A stretch of 64,000 nt of DNA from JAZGGS01 sp963749485 (GCA_963749485.1 CAVVMV010000004.1:62001-126000), one strand, 5' to 3'; shown: positions 1 to 9,517, numbered from the stretch's first letter. Program-made: numbers and translations. Notes: generated by a model not told the origin, from the sequence alone.

Positions 1-918
1 TTCATTCTGAATTTTTACATCACGTAACAGATCTGATAATTCTTTCCCAAGTTCGGGAACATCGCTAAAAGCTAATAAATAATCCTTACTACCTAATTGC
101 ATTTTATTGTATTGCTCTCTTAACTCTGTAAGTTTGCTTCGTAGCGCAATTAAAGTCTGATTATCTTCACGTAAATTTGTTTCCAAAAATCCAAGTTCAA
201 TTTCTGTTTGAATTATTTCCGCTTTTAATTTTGCTGCTGCATCAATAGCCGCAGATATTTGTTCCGGAAGTGAAATAGTCTTGTTCTCATCCTGAAATCT
301 CATCAGCCGTAATTCAGCGGAATCAAGTACAGCTTTGGTGCTGACTAATTGAGTTTCGATATATTGACGTGCACGTTTAGCTTTTGATGAAAGTTTAGCT
401 TTGTTAATTGAATCCAAAGCTTCGATATAAGTATTGGAAAGAATTGCTGCAAATCTTTTTAGTGAATCCTTATCGGAAAATAGCTGTGGAATTAGAGTTG
501 ATGATACTTCAACATCTAATTTAATAATTCCTTCCTTTGAAAGATTTATATTCATCTTTTTTGTAAGATGATTAGCAGCCTCTATTTCAGTTTCTTTATC
601 AAAATATTCTTTTAAATTTAACTTTCTAACTACAAATAAAGCTGCAGTACGGCTTTTAAGTATTTGAACAAACAACTCGGAATTAAAAGATTTAGATGAA
701 GTATAAAAGAAACCTGACATTACGTTATCACCTAATAGACTGGAAAGTGCACTTGATTGATCGCCCTGCTCAGGAGGCAGAACACTTATTTCTGATTTAT
801 AAGTTTCAGGATAAATGAGCAAAAGTACCAACAGCAAAAGAACTGTAGAAATAAAAGTTGCTTTTATAATAAAAGTAATATTTCTCAGAATAATATTAAT
901 TAAGCCATGAAAACTCAT
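1..918 (-). CDS. Wzz-like polysaccharide chain-length determinant, C-terminus beyond the window
   Basis: The 306 codons visible run open to the window edge, so the C-terminus is missing. The protein starts MSFHGLINIILRNITFIIKA and has a transmembrane segment at about residues 12-38, followed by a periplasmic part with PPEQGDQSSALSSLLG and, after about residue 190, a long helical stretch (AKRARQYIETQL, then ETNLREDNQTLIALRSKL). This is the usual layout of Wzz/GNVR proteins, which set polymer length in Wzx/Wzy-type export. The start lies 3 bp after the stop of the outer-membrane export gene, so the two are probably co-transcribed and work together. The second membrane segment expected near the C-terminus, and any fused tyrosine kinase, would lie outside the window. 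Confidence 0.8.
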   Translation of the reverse strand, partial: MSFHGLINIILRNITFIIKATFISTVLLLLVLLLIYPETYKSEISVLPPEQGDQSSALSSLLGDNVMSGFFYTSSKSFNSELFVQILKSRTAALFVVRKLNLKEYFDKETEIEAANHLTKKMNINLSKEGIIKLDVEVSSTLIPQLFSDKDSLKRFAAILSNTYIEALDSINKAKLSSKAKRARQYIETQLVSTKAVLDSAELRLMRFQDENKTISLPEQISAAIDAAAKLKAEIIQTEIELGFLETNLREDNQTLIALRSKLTELREQYNKMQLGSKDYLLAFSDVPELGKELSDLLRDVKIQNE

Positions 919-921
919 TGT

Positions 922-2547
922 TTACCTCGTTGCAACAACTATAGCAGCTGCGGCGGCAATAACAGCAGCTAACTGAGCAAAAATTTGCAATCCGTCCATA
1001 AATACATCCCAAAATTTTGGTGCGGGGGGATCTTCAGGTACCCAAATTGTATCGCCTGGTTGAAGTTCAACAACCTCATCAGCATCAATCCACTCGCCTG
1101 TTTTGGCTTTTATCACTCTCACCTCGCCCTCCAAGGCACGCCAACCGAAACCTTCCGCAAGGGAGATATAATCTTTAACAGTAAGACTAGGATCGTAAAT
1201 TATTTTACCAGGATTAACAAACTGCCCAAGCATAATAATATAATCTTTTTGTTGCGGGATATTGATTATATCACCTTTTCTAAGGACTATGTTTTCATTA
1301 AGATTATTGTTAATAAAAAGATCAACAAAATCTATAACTACTATGCCAGAAGTTTGCCTTGATTTGGATTTAAAATAATCATATTCATCTTCTGTCATAT
1401 CAGCTAGGCATTATCAGCTTCAGCCGATCAAATTCAGGGTCCTCTTCTTCACCATCCACAGTTCTTTTCAGGCTAGCCTCATTAAGGGAAGCTTCTTTCC
1501 TAAAGCCACCTGCTTCTTCAATAATCTCAACAAGAGTAGTACTATCTTTTACTATTTTGTACCAACCAGGATATTTTACAAATCCCTCCAAATTAACATA
1601 ATTATCTTCATAATAATCCGGAATTTGTCTAATTACAACGTGATCTTGCTTCTTTAATTTAACATTACTGTTTTTCAACTCATCAATAACTAAAGTAATT
1701 GCTCAACTGATTTTTACCTGCCGGATCAAAACTGATTACCTCAATAGTATCGGTTTTTGCTTTACTTAGTAATCCACCAGCAAGATCAATTAATTGCGAA
1801 ATACTTTCACCTTCAATAAACTCATATATTGCAGGATATTTAATCATCCCGCTAATTTTTACTACATCATCTACTTTATCCACTATTACAACATCACCTT
1901 CTCTAAGCATTGGGTTATTTATCATAATCTCCAAATCTCAAAAAGTTTAGAAGATCGTATTGTTGGTTTGTTTCATTCTTCGAAACAACATTAATATTCC
2001 GAAGATTAGATGTTTTGCGCAATCCATAAGATGCTGTTATTAGATCCATTAATCTTGAGTTTGCAGAAAGAACATATAGTGAAGGTCTGACCACATCACC
2101 GGTTAATGAAACTTTAATTTTCCTGAAATCAACTAATGAGATAAAAATCTCTACATTTTTATAGTACTGGTCAAGTTTATTTATAGTTTTTTCGCGCGCT
2201 TCTGTAAGTGTTAGATTTTTAAGATCGATTGCACCAACTTCAGGTATATATAACCAACCTTCCTGATCAATTACCAGGTTATGAACCACCTCGAGCACTC
2301 CACTTATTGAAATAAAGATTTTATCTCCGGGACCAACATTGTATTCATCTGGATCGATGCTTCCCTCGGTGGCTTCTATTGTATAGAAATCCTTAAAATC
2401 TTTATCAGGTTTAATTTTAAGCGAATCATTTTCTGCCTGGAAGGTTCTTTCAGGATAGCTAGGCAGTTCCTGCTGTGCAAAATTATTTGTCAGGAAGATT
2501 GCCAAAACATATATTATTATTGGATAAACTATTTTACCAGGTTTCAA
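922..2547 (-). CDS. Outer-membrane polysaccharide export protein (OPX/Wza type, several SLBB domains), frameshifted
   Basis: Four adjacent reading frames join into one protein of about 540 residues. It has a signal peptide (MKPGKIVYPIIIYVLAIFLT), an export-protein core (YNVGPGDKIFISISG, Poly_export domain), then repeated SLBB units. Each unit carries a hydrophobic strand and a G(Y/F)V..PG- or GMIKYP-like turn, as in LEGFVKYPGWYKIV and LGQFVNPGKIIYDPS. A hydrophobic, alanine-rich tail (IFAQLAAVIAAAAAIVV) may insert in the outer membrane. Frame changes occur near 1925, 1683 and 1400. The family forms the outer-membrane channel for capsule or exopolysaccharide. It pairs with the Wzz-like gene 3 bp downstream. 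The breaks look like base errors because the protein text continues smoothly across each. Confidence 0.85.
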
Positions 2548-2636
2548 ATTCTTAACTTGTAATAATTTTTAATAGATATGACTATAAGCTAAATAATTAC
2601 TTTAATTGAGCAAAATTAAAAAATATTACCCCCACA

Positions 2637-3500
2637 TCAAATCTTTAAAGTTAATTTTCTTAGAGAAAATAGTGTTACGGATAGACTAAGGATTGGACTT
2701 AGAATCAATAATAAGGCGTAATAAAATACTTTATTATCTTGTACGAAGTTAACTAAAAACTGGTAACTGCTAATTTCGGAATTAACAAGTTCAAATATTA
2801 AAACGCTAATTATTCCTGCAATAATCCCTGCAGCAATGTTGTTAATTACGATAGGAATTTTTATAGTGGAAAGCTTGGCTCCAACCAACTTCATCGTTTC
2901 AAGTTCGTTCATCCGGTTTTCTGTAATAAGCCGCGTTGTGCTGTAAACGAGATAAATTGAGATAAGCAAAATGATAACAGTTATAATAAAAAGGTATTGT
3001 TTAGATTCATCTACGTATTTAAGGACTCTGTAAATAAAACTATTCCCGGATACCACCTCATCAACCCATGCATATTTTTGTAAATCTGCAATGATATTCT
3101 CAACCGAATCCTTTGCGACAAAATCTGTCTTCAATTGAATTACAAACGAAGCTGGCAACGGGTTGTAATCAAGTATTTCTCTAAAGTCTTCTCCTGTTTC
3201 CTTAATAAAATTATCAGCTGCTTTTTCTTTGCTAATGTAAGTAACAACGTTTGTAAAATTAAGCGATTGAAGTTCTTCTTTACAAACGTTAACAGAATTC
3301 TCTTTTACTGAATCCTGTAAAAACAGTGTTAATTTTACGTTCTTCTTTAGTTTATTTTCAAATATTTCTGAAAGTTGAATAGCACCGACCGAAGCTGCAA
3401 TTAAGATTACTGCAATACATAAAGTTATTAAAGTTAAGATGAAGGAAGCTTTGGCATGAAAGATTGATTTAAAAGCTTCTTTAAAGTAGAATATGATCAT
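2637..3500 (-). CDS. ftsX: Cell division protein FtsX
   Basis: An intact 287-residue protein with the FtsX layout: a first membrane helix (about 15-40), a periplasmic domain (about 45-165, including KLTLFLQDSV and VDEVVSGN), then three helices at about 170-190, 220-245 and 260-280 spanning the FtsX/MacB-type permease domain (RLITENRMNELETMKLVGA). With the ATPase FtsE it forms an inner-membrane complex that links division to activation of murein hydrolases. No ftsE is beside it, so the partner is encoded elsewhere. The start ATG is followed by a short basic-aromatic stretch (IIFYFKEAFKSIFHAK) typical of the cytoplasmic N-terminus. Confidence 0.9.
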   Translation of the reverse strand: MIIFYFKEAFKSIFHAKASFILTLITLCIAVILIAASVGAIQLSEIFENKLKKNVKLTLFLQDSVKENSVNVCKEELQSLNFTNVVTYISKEKAADNFIKETGEDFREILDYNPLPASFVIQLKTDFVAKDSVENIIADLQKYAWVDEVVSGNSFIYRVLKYVDESKQYLFIITVIILLISIYLVYSTTRLITENRMNELETMKLVGAKLSTIKIPIVINNIAAGIIAGIISVLIFELVNSEISSYQFLVNFVQDNKVFYYALLLILSPILSLSVTLFSLRKLTLKI

Positions 3501-3544
3501 ACCTGAATACGAATGCCTTTAGTGGTAATAAAATTATAAAGTTA

Positions 3545-4057
3545 TTAAAAATTTGATTCGTCAATCCAACGTGTAATTGCCCATTGCTTTGTATCAGGAT
3601 CTTTTCTTAGTGATAAGTTTACGCGCCCATCAACCCGCACAACGTCCGTTGGGTTAAAGGTGATATTAAGATTAAAACTTCGCACAACGCTTGCATCCAA
3701 GGTATCAATTGTGCTTAGGACAATATTATTCCATATTAAATCCAGCCGCTCTGAGTTTTTGAACAATCCATCAGTTGTTCTCATCTCTTCATCTCTACCC
3801 CACGATACATCGAAACCCTGCTCATAATCCCTGTATGTAAAAACAAAATCGGTAGTAAGTAATTGCCCATAGATTAGCGTATCCTTAAAAGTATAAGCAT
3901 ACTGAAAATTCTGGAAGACACCTTCAATGGTGGTTCTATCGGAAATTGGCGGACGGTTACTATCGAAGTTTTCATCAAAAGCAGGTGCAAACGGATTTTT
4001 GCATGCAGTAAAAATAAGAGCAGAAAAGAAAATGATATATATTGCTTTTCGGTTAAT
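3545..4057 (-). CDS. Predicted lipoprotein, unknown function; apparent ATT start
   Basis: One continuous frame of about 170 codons encodes a lipoprotein-like N-terminus (INRKAIYIIFFSALIFTAC, lipobox FTAC) and a compact soluble domain ending KQWAITRWIDESNF. The longest ATG-initiated version begins at 3784, but the upstream codons in the same frame supply the signal peptide. A TGA stop closes the frame a few codons upstream, and no ATG, GTG or TTG is available before the hydrophobic core. The start is therefore either the ATT at 4057 or a start codon damaged by a base error. It overlaps the stop of the preceding lipoprotein gene, which suggests translational coupling. Both proteins are secreted and end in a W-rich strand, so they may be distant paralogues. 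Function unknown. Confidence 0.6.
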   Translation of the reverse strand: MNRKAIYIIFFSALIFTACKNPFAPAFDENFDSNRPPISDRTTIEGVFQNFQYAYTFKDTLIYGQLLTTDFVFTYRDYEQGFDVSWGRDEEMRTTDGLFKNSERLDLIWNNIVLSTIDTLDASVVRSFNLNITFNPTDVVRVDGRVNLSLRKDPDTKQWAITRWIDESNF

Positions 4058-4625
4058 AGCTTGTACCTTTCAAGTCACTCCAGCTTTGCGAATCGCTAAT
4101 TGCATTATCCTGCCAAAAGTAGATAGCCCAGGTATCTCTCATATCTCTAACCATACCAAATTTAACATTTCCACTATAATTTAATGGATCATTATTAAGT
4201 TGAGGAATACTTATAAAATACTCGGCGGTATAAATTAAACTGTCACCTAGCGGGTTATAGTCTTCGTCGGTAAAACTTAGTGTAATAGGTAAATCTTCCG
4301 GGGCAGCGGTTACAAGGTTTTGAAAATATTGAAATTCTTTATCCACATCCCAATCTATCCAAATGTTGCTCCAGGTTTGTAAAGCACTGCTAGTTGGCAG
4401 GAAGAAGAAAACTTTATTACTAAATGCCGGATCGGTAAAGGACTTTACATAATTATTAGCATCTTTATCGCTAAAAGAATTTATAAGGTTCTGGATTAAT
4501 ATTTCCGGCTCACTTGGTGTGGTGTAATTCGATCTGCTCTCTTCAGGATCTTCTGCATCGCGGGTAGTAAAAATATCGCAAGCGGTTAATGAAAGAAGAA
4601 AAAATATGGTAACAAGCTTTTTCAT
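4053..4625 (-). CDS. Predicted lipoprotein, unknown function
   Basis: A 190-residue protein with a clear lipoprotein signal (MKKLVTIFFLLSLTAC, Cys at residue 16) and a charged linker (RDAEDPEESRS), followed by an NTF2-like-sized domain: LIQNLINSFSDKDANNYVKSF near residues 46-66 and a C-terminal strand pattern with RDTWAIYFWQDN. Such a fold (one helix pair, then a curved sheet) is only a guess from the pattern. It overlaps the methyltransferase stop by 4 bases (ATGA) and runs into the next lipoprotein gene, so the three form an operon. No function can be assigned. Confidence 0.7.
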   Translation of the reverse strand: MKKLVTIFFLLSLTACDIFTTRDAEDPEESRSNYTTPSEPEILIQNLINSFSDKDANNYVKSFTDPAFSNKVFFFLPTSSALQTWSNIWIDWDVDKEFQYFQNLVTAAPEDLPITLSFTDEDYNPLGDSLIYTAEYFISIPQLNNDPLNYSGNVKFGMVRDMRDTWAIYFWQDNAISDSQSWSDLKGTSY

Positions 4626-5354
4626 TTACTTGCAATAATAATAACTCTGGGCGAAGTTTCAAGCACAAACGGCTTACCATCCAGCTCACCAAAGGTTGAA
4701 TTTATTTTAAACCCGGTGCTTTCTAATTCAGTTTGTAATTCATCAAAGCTAAACATTCTAACAGATTCAAAGTACTTTTTTGTATCACCGTTTTTTCCGA
4801 TTACAATTTCCTTTAATAACTCTGTTGCCCTGAATAGAACGATTTTGATTTATTATTGTACCATTTATAGTTTCAACAGAATTTGGGACAAGGTTAGTTT
4901 CAAGATAATTCCTGTTAAAATAATCCAAAACAAAATATCCCCCGGGTTTTAAGAAGTTGTAAGCTTTCCTAAGCAGTTCAAAATTTTCTTCATCACTTTC
5001 AAAATAGCCAATACTTGTAAAAAGATTTAGAACCAGATCAAACTTATCACTTGTTTCAAATTTTCTAATATCGGAATGCACAAAATCGATTTGGAAATCA
5101 TAAACCGAAGCATTCTCTTTGGCTACTTTTAATAGATTCTCACTTAGATCAACTGCAGTTACATTAAATCCTCTCCTGGCAAAATTTATTGCGTGCCTTC
5201 CTGCCCCGGCAGTCATATCAAGAACTTTAGCACTGTCTTCTATTTTTATATTTGATAAAATTAATTCTGCAAGAGTTTCTGCTTCAACATCATCCCTGTT
5301 TTTGTAAATTTCCAGATACTCTTTAGTATTGAACCACTCTTCATACCAGTTCAT
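4622..5354 (-). CDS. Class I SAM-dependent methyltransferase, frameshifted near the C-terminus
   Basis: The N-terminal 170 residues show the SAM-binding fold: motif I VLDMTAGAGRHAINFARRGF (about 40-59), an acidic residue in VTAVDLSENLL, motif IV DLVLNLFTSIGYF and a post-motif LKPGGYFVLDYFNR. A frame change near 4820 leads into a second frame ending TSPRVIIIASK, which restores a normal C-terminal strand and ends at 4622. The substrate is not recognisable. The gene sits 3 bp after recR and overlaps the following lipoprotein by 4 bases. Confidence 0.8.
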
Positions 5355-5357
5355 AAT

Positions 5358-5954
5358 CTACAAATCGCCTCTATTTAAAATTGCTCGCCCTATGGTTGCT
5401 TCATCAGCAAATTCAAGATCGCCGCCAATTGGTAAACCTCTTGCTATCCTTGTAACCTTTATTCCCAGGGGTTTTATCAGTTTGGCTAAATAAAGTGATG
5501 TAGTTTCTCCTTCGGTATCGGGATTAAGTGCGAGTATCACTTCGTTAATCTCTTCTTTTTCAAAGCGTCTTATCATCTCTTTAATTTTTAATTGATCCGG
5601 GTTGACGCCTGATAATGGCGACAGCACGCCACCCAGAACATGATAAACACCATTAAACTCGTTTGTTTTTTCTATCGCAATTACATCACTTGCTTCTTCC
5701 ACCACGCATAAAACTGATTTATCACGCTTAGTACTTTTGCAAATTTCGCAAAGCTCTTCTTCAGCAAGATTGAAGCACCGTTCACAGAATTTAAGTTTTG
5801 TTTTTAATTCTTTAATTGATTTAAGAAGATCATTAACCTGTTCTTTATCAGATTTTAAGATATGCAAAGCAAGCCGTTGAGCAGTTTTTTTCCCGATGCT
5901 TGGTAACTTGCTAAGTTCTTCAATTGCTATTTGTAATGGTTGGGCTATTTGCAA
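5358..5954 (-). CDS. recR: Recombination mediator protein RecR
   Basis: An intact 198-residue protein, the normal family length. It has the N-terminal helix-hairpin-helix (LSKLPSIGKKTAQRLALHIL, about 14-33), a four-cysteine zinc site (CERC...CEIC, about 57-72) and a Toprim domain (VCVVEEASDVIAIEK, then LALNPDTEGETTSLYLAKL). RecR works with RecO, and in some settings RecF, to load RecA on SSB-coated gaps. The gene directly follows ybaB (2 bp apart), the usual bacterial pairing, although dnaX, the common third member, is not upstream here. Confidence 0.97.
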   Translation of the reverse strand: MQIAQPLQIAIEELSKLPSIGKKTAQRLALHILKSDKEQVNDLLKSIKELKTKLKFCERCFNLAEEELCEICKSTKRDKSVLCVVEEASDVIAIEKTNEFNGVYHVLGGVLSPLSGVNPDQLKIKEMIRRFEKEEINEVILALNPDTEGETTSLYLAKLIKPLGIKVTRIARGLPIGGDLEFADEATIGRAILNRGDL

Positions 5955-5956
5955 TT

Positions 5957-6283
5957 TTATAATCCTGGTATATTCATTCCCGGAGGAATCATCCCCTTGG
6001 TAACCTTAGCCATTTCCTCTTCTGATAATTTAGTAGCGGATTCCAGCGCTTTATTAACTGCAGCGACAACCAAATCTTCCAATATTTCTTTCTCTTCTTT
6101 TTCAATGACTTGCGGGTCAATTTCTACAGAAATTATCTCTTTACTTCCATTTGCAGTCGCTTTAATCATTCCACCGCCTGCTTCTTCAGTAACCGTCATA
6201 TTTGCAAGTTCGCCTTGAACCTTCTGCATTTCTGCCTGCATTTTCTGCACCTGCTTAAGCATACCCTGCATTCCACCTTTCAT
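5957..6283 (-). CDS. Nucleoid-associated protein, YbaB/EbfC family
   Basis: An intact 108-residue protein with the family pattern: a methionine- and glutamine-rich N-terminal helix (GGMQGMLKQVQKMQAEMQKV), GELANMTVTEEAGGGMIKAT, ISVEIDPQVI and a helical C-terminus ending MIPPGMNIPGL. The family forms tweezer-shaped dimers that bind DNA. It is the first gene of the recR operon, with a ribosome site (AGGAGG-like) just upstream in the 153-bp divergent region shared with the PurC-like gene. Confidence 0.95.
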   Translation of the reverse strand: MKGGMQGMLKQVQKMQAEMQKVQGELANMTVTEEAGGGMIKATANGSKEIISVEIDPQVIEKEEKEILEDLVVAAVNKALESATKLSEEEMAKVTKGMIPPGMNIPGL

Positions 6284-6360
6284 ACAAAATCCTCCTGTGA
6301 AATAAAATTATTAAATCTGGATAAATTTCCCTAATTTTGGTGCAAATATACTATAATCGA

Positions 6361-6388
6361 TTGACTTTATACACTTACTTTTCATAAT
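6361..6388 (+). promoter_or_regulatory. Candidate sigma70-type promoter
   Basis: TTGACT at 6361-6366 and CATAAT at 6383-6388 are separated by 16 bases, and lie about 50 bases before the start at 6437 in a divergent intergenic region. It would drive the PurC-like/psd/pssA/purS/purQ/tatA run. This is a pattern match only. Confidence 0.4.
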
Positions 6389-6436
6389 TTCTTAGCTATA
6401 TTTTAGCAAATAAACTTTTACCTAATTACACATAGT

Positions 6437-7121
6437 ATGATAAGCCAGCAATTTATTAAAAATCTTCCTTTTGATAGCCAGAACTACCAGCTTGTTGAAT
6501 ACCCTGATTTTTTCTCATTAAATCAGGACAAGAAAATAAAGGTAAAGGATTTGGGACAAAAATTTGCCTCTATAAACTCATTTTTTTATGATTATTTAAA
6601 AGAGTTCCACATTCCGTGTGCGTATATTAAAAAGTACGAAAAAAACTCACTGATGTTTGTTAAATTTCAACAATTGCCCTTTGTTGTTAAAATTCTTAAT
6701 TCAGCAGATAAACGAACGGCAAAGCTTTTTTCGCTTAAGGAAGGAGACTCATTTAAACTTACCTGTGTTTGAATACCATTTTGGTGATTCTAAAAACTCG
6801 ATTGTATCGGAAAGTCATTTAATTTCGTTCGATCTCTGTACAAATGAAAATTTGAAAATTATAAATAGAATTTGCTCAAAAGTAAATGCTGTGCTCAAGT
6901 CTTTCTTCGAAAGAAGAAATGAAACTATTGGCGAAGTTACCTGCAGTTTTGGAAAGTTCGAATCAAAAATTTACCTGATTGATGATTTTACACCGCTTAG
7001 TTTAAAAATCTTTCCAAATGAAGAAAATTATACGAATAACTGGGTAAATCCTTATAATCTGAACACATCGAGCGAGATGAGAAAGTACACTGATCATTTG
7101 TATAACATTACAAGCAGTTAG
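6437..7121 (+). CDS. Divergent PurC (SAICAR synthetase)-like protein, frameshifted
   Basis: Two frames join near 6760 into about 228 residues. The text aligns by eye with PurC: YEKNSLMFVKFQQLPFVVKI matches the segment before the PurC nucleotide loop, SIVSESHLISFD matches the MVNESY region, and GEVTCSFGKFESKIYLIDDF matches DFKLEFG..GEVVLGDEF. Signature residues are lost: the RNRAAGS-like motif reads KILNSADKRT here. True PurC ligates aspartate to CAIR in purine synthesis. This copy has probably lost or changed that activity, yet it lies in a run with purS and purQ, which supports the relationship. It ends 4 bp before psd. An unrelated conserved protein remains possible, but the C-terminal match is fairly convincing. 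Confidence 0.6.
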
Positions 7122-7125
7122 ATAG

Positions 7126-7780
7126 ATGTTTACTAAATATGGATATACCACCATTGGTATTATTTCAATTCTTTCTTTTGTACTCATAGCCGCAAGTTTT
7201 TTTATTCAAAATAACCCTGTAAAAATTTTTCTTATTGCAGTTGCAGTAATTAGTTTAGCATTCACTTTAGGATTTTTTAGAGATCCTGATAGAACCGCTC
7301 CGGATAGGGATGATGTTATTGTATCGCCAGCCGATGGGAAAGTACTATTTGTAAAGGAAATGGATGAAGATAAATTTGTTGGCGAAAAGGTAAACATGAT
7401 TTCAATTTTTATGTCTCCTTTAAATGTTCACGTTAACAGGATACCTATTGATGGAGTGGTGGATTATTTACAATACTATGAGGGAGAATATGTCGCAGCT
7501 TTTGAAGATAAAGCTTCCGAAACAAATGAACGAATGGAAATTGGAATAACCGGAAAGCATGGAAAAATTTTATTTACACAGGTTGCAGGAATGGTTGCAA
7601 GAAGAATTGTTATCGAATTGGAAACAGGCGATACTGTAAAAATCGGAGAGCGTTTCGGGATGATAAAATTTGGAAGTCAGTGTGGATGTTTTTGCACCTC
7701 TTAACTGGAAACCCAAAGTAAGTAAAGACGAATCAGTTACTGCAGGTGAAACAATCCTTTTTGAATTAGATACAAAATGA
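7126..7780 (+). CDS. psd: Phosphatidylserine decarboxylase (short proenzyme type), frameshifted
   Basis: The protein has N-terminal membrane helices (about 8-50), then RDPDRTAPDRDDVIVSPADG (about 50-70), FMSPLNVHVNRIPIDG and the C-terminal ERFGMIKFGS. The Gly-Ser is the expected self-cleavage point that creates the pyruvoyl group. One extra base directly after this Gly-Ser (about 7677-7681) breaks the frame. Restoring it gives VDVFAPLNWKP and a normal end at 7780. The enzyme makes phosphatidylethanolamine from phosphatidylserine. Its stop overlaps the pssA start (ATGA), so the two steps of the pathway are coupled. Confidence 0.92.
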
Positions 7781-8565
7781 ACCGTCTGCGCATAACCCCA
7801 TCCGTAATTCCTAACCTGTTCACATCACTAAATATGTTTAGCGGCTTTTTGTCCATTATAAGTGCAGCAAACGGAAACTACAATTACGCTGCGTGGTTAA
7901 TTTTAGTCGCAGCACTTTTTGATGCCCTGGATGGGCTTGTTGCACGTCTAACAAATTCCAGCAGCGAGCTCGGAGTTGAACTCGATTCACTTTCAGATAT
8001 TATAAGTTTTGGTGCTGCTCCCTCTTTCCTTATGTACAAAACTTACTTTTACCAGTTTGATGCTATAGGAATTGTTCTTAGCTCTCTCCCTTTGATAGCA
8101 GGCGGTTTCCGGCTTGCACGTTTTAATGTTCAACTTGTTGGTTTTGAAAAATCATTTTTTATTGGGTTACCAATTCCTTCTTCCGCACTTACAATAGCCA
8201 CATTCATTCTGGTTTTTTATAATGAAGGATTTTCTGAACCGTATTCTTCATTCATAATACCCATGATCTTAATTTTATCCTTCCTGATGATAAGCAATAT
8301 CAGGTATGAAACAATGCCAAAGCTTACGTTAAAAGAGATGAAAGAGAAACCGTTCCACTTTTTGTTTTTAATTGTTGCAGTTGTACTTGTAGTATTTACT
8401 TTTAAGTTAGGATTGTTCATCATTTTTGTTTTCATGATTGTATTTGGTATTTTAAAACACATTTATTACAGAGTTAAAACTTCTCCAGAAGATAAATTCT
8501 TAACCAGGATTCTGAATCATTCAAATATTTCTAGGATTAAAATTTGTTCAAGGCAACAGTATTAA
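7777..8565 (+). CDS. pssA: CDP-diacylglycerol-serine O-phosphatidyltransferase
   Basis: An intact 262-residue membrane protein with the CDP-alcohol phosphotransferase motif DALDGLVAR...GVELDSLSD (about 47-72), which supplies the metal-binding aspartates. The rest is a series of hydrophobic helices. It converts CDP-diacylglycerol and serine into phosphatidylserine, the substrate of the overlapping upstream psd. The last 22 bases overlap the start of purS, so the final few residues (after about NHSNISR) could be altered by a base error. Confidence 0.95.
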   Translation: MNRLRITPSVIPNLFTSLNMFSGFLSIISAANGNYNYAAWLILVAALFDALDGLVARLTNSSSELGVELDSLSDIISFGAAPSFLMYKTYFYQFDAIGIVLSSLPLIAGGFRLARFNVQLVGFEKSFFIGLPIPSSALTIATFILVFYNEGFSEPYSSFIIPMILILSFLMISNIRYETMPKLTLKEMKEKPFHFLFLIVAVVLVVFTFKLGLFIIFVFMIVFGILKHIYYRVKTSPEDKFLTRILNHSNISRIKICSRQQY

Positions 8566-8792
8566 TTAAACGAAGATCAACTATTTTAGACCCGCAGGGT
8601 AAAGCAGTGGAAATTGGAGCCAAACATCTTGGTTTAAATAATATTGCAAACACAAGGATTGATAAATACATACAGTTTGACGTTGATGCTAATGATAAAA
8701 ATGCTGCGGAAAAAGAAGTAGCTGAATACTGCAAAAAATTACTTGCAAATCCTATTATGGAGGATTTTGAATTTACTCTGGAAGAGGTTTAG
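8544..8792 (+). CDS. purS: Phosphoribosylformylglycinamidine synthase subunit PurS
   Basis: An 82-residue protein with the PurS signature near residues 11-20 (STILDPQGKAVE) and a typical C-terminus (CKKLLANPIMEDFEFTLEEV). The start is TTG at 8544, giving MFKATVLI, which matches family N-termini. PurS bridges the small PurL and PurQ in the FGAM synthase complex, the fourth step of purine synthesis. It overlaps pssA by 22 bases and is followed 10 bp later by purQ. A small purL is not in the window. Confidence 0.93.
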   Translation: MFKATVLIKRRSTILDPQGKAVEIGAKHLGLNNIANTRIDKYIQFDVDANDKNAAEKEVAEYCKKLLANPIMEDFEFTLEEV

Positions 8793-8802
8793 AATTGAAT
8801 AA

Positions 8803-9506
8803 GTGAAATCACCAAAATTTGGCATTGTTGTATTTCCCGGTTCCAACTGCGACCACGATGCGTATTGGGTTTTAAGAAAACTGCTTGGTTACCAATACAA
8901 ATTTTCTCTGGCATAAAGAGAGTGATCTAAAAGAGAGTGATGTGATAGTTTTACCGGGAGGTTTTTCTTATGGTGATTATCTTCGTACAGGTTCCATTGC
9001 ACGCTTTTCACCAATTATGAACGAAGTAATTAGTTTTGCAAAAAAAGGCGGTACTGTAATTGGAATTTGCAACGGTTTCCAGATACTACTTGAAGCAGGA
9101 TTATTACCAGGTGTAATGCTCAAAAATATTTCACTCAATTTTGTTTGTAAAGATGTTTATCTTTCAGTAGAAAATAGAGAAACTAAGTTTACAAAAGGCA
9201 TTAAAACTAGATTCAGTATTAAAGGTTCCTGTTGCGCATGGCGAAGGCAATTATTTTGCAGATAATAATACGCTAAAGGAACTTGTTGATAACAACCAGG
9301 TAGTTTTTAAATATTCTTCTGAGGATGGAGAAGTTTCTGAAAATTATAATCCGAACGGTTCAGCAATGAACATTGCAGGAATAATAAACAAAGAAGGAAA
9401 CGTTCTTGGAATGATGCCGCATCCTGAAAGATGCAGCGACCCGGTTCTTAAAAAGACTGACGGCAGTTTAATTTTTAAAGCAATTGCAAATAATATTTTT
9501 AATTAA
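8803..9506 (+). CDS. purQ: Phosphoribosylformylglycinamidine synthase glutaminase subunit PurQ, frameshifted
   Basis: The start is GTG at 8803 (VKSPKFGIVVFPGSNCDHDA, the standard PurQ opening). The frame shifts near 8895 and again near 9215, and the joined protein is about 234 residues, as expected. It contains the class I amidotransferase elbow VIGICNGFQILLEAGLLPG, where Cys is the nucleophile, and the catalytic His-Glu pair in MMPHPER near the C-terminus. It supplies ammonia to FGAM synthase with PurS and PurL. Both breaks fall in conserved regions that read well on either side. Confidence 0.93.
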
Positions 9507-9517
9507 GAGGTGATGAT

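Noticed and set aside
985..1362. Open frames on the strand opposite real genes, for example here opposite the export protein
   Set aside because: They overlap conserved genes, have no family pattern or ribosome site, and mirror the codon pattern of the true frame.
7669..7700. Programmed frameshift in psd
   Set aside because: There is no slippery heptamer or downstream pseudoknot that stands out, and similar breaks occur in unrelated genes throughout the window.
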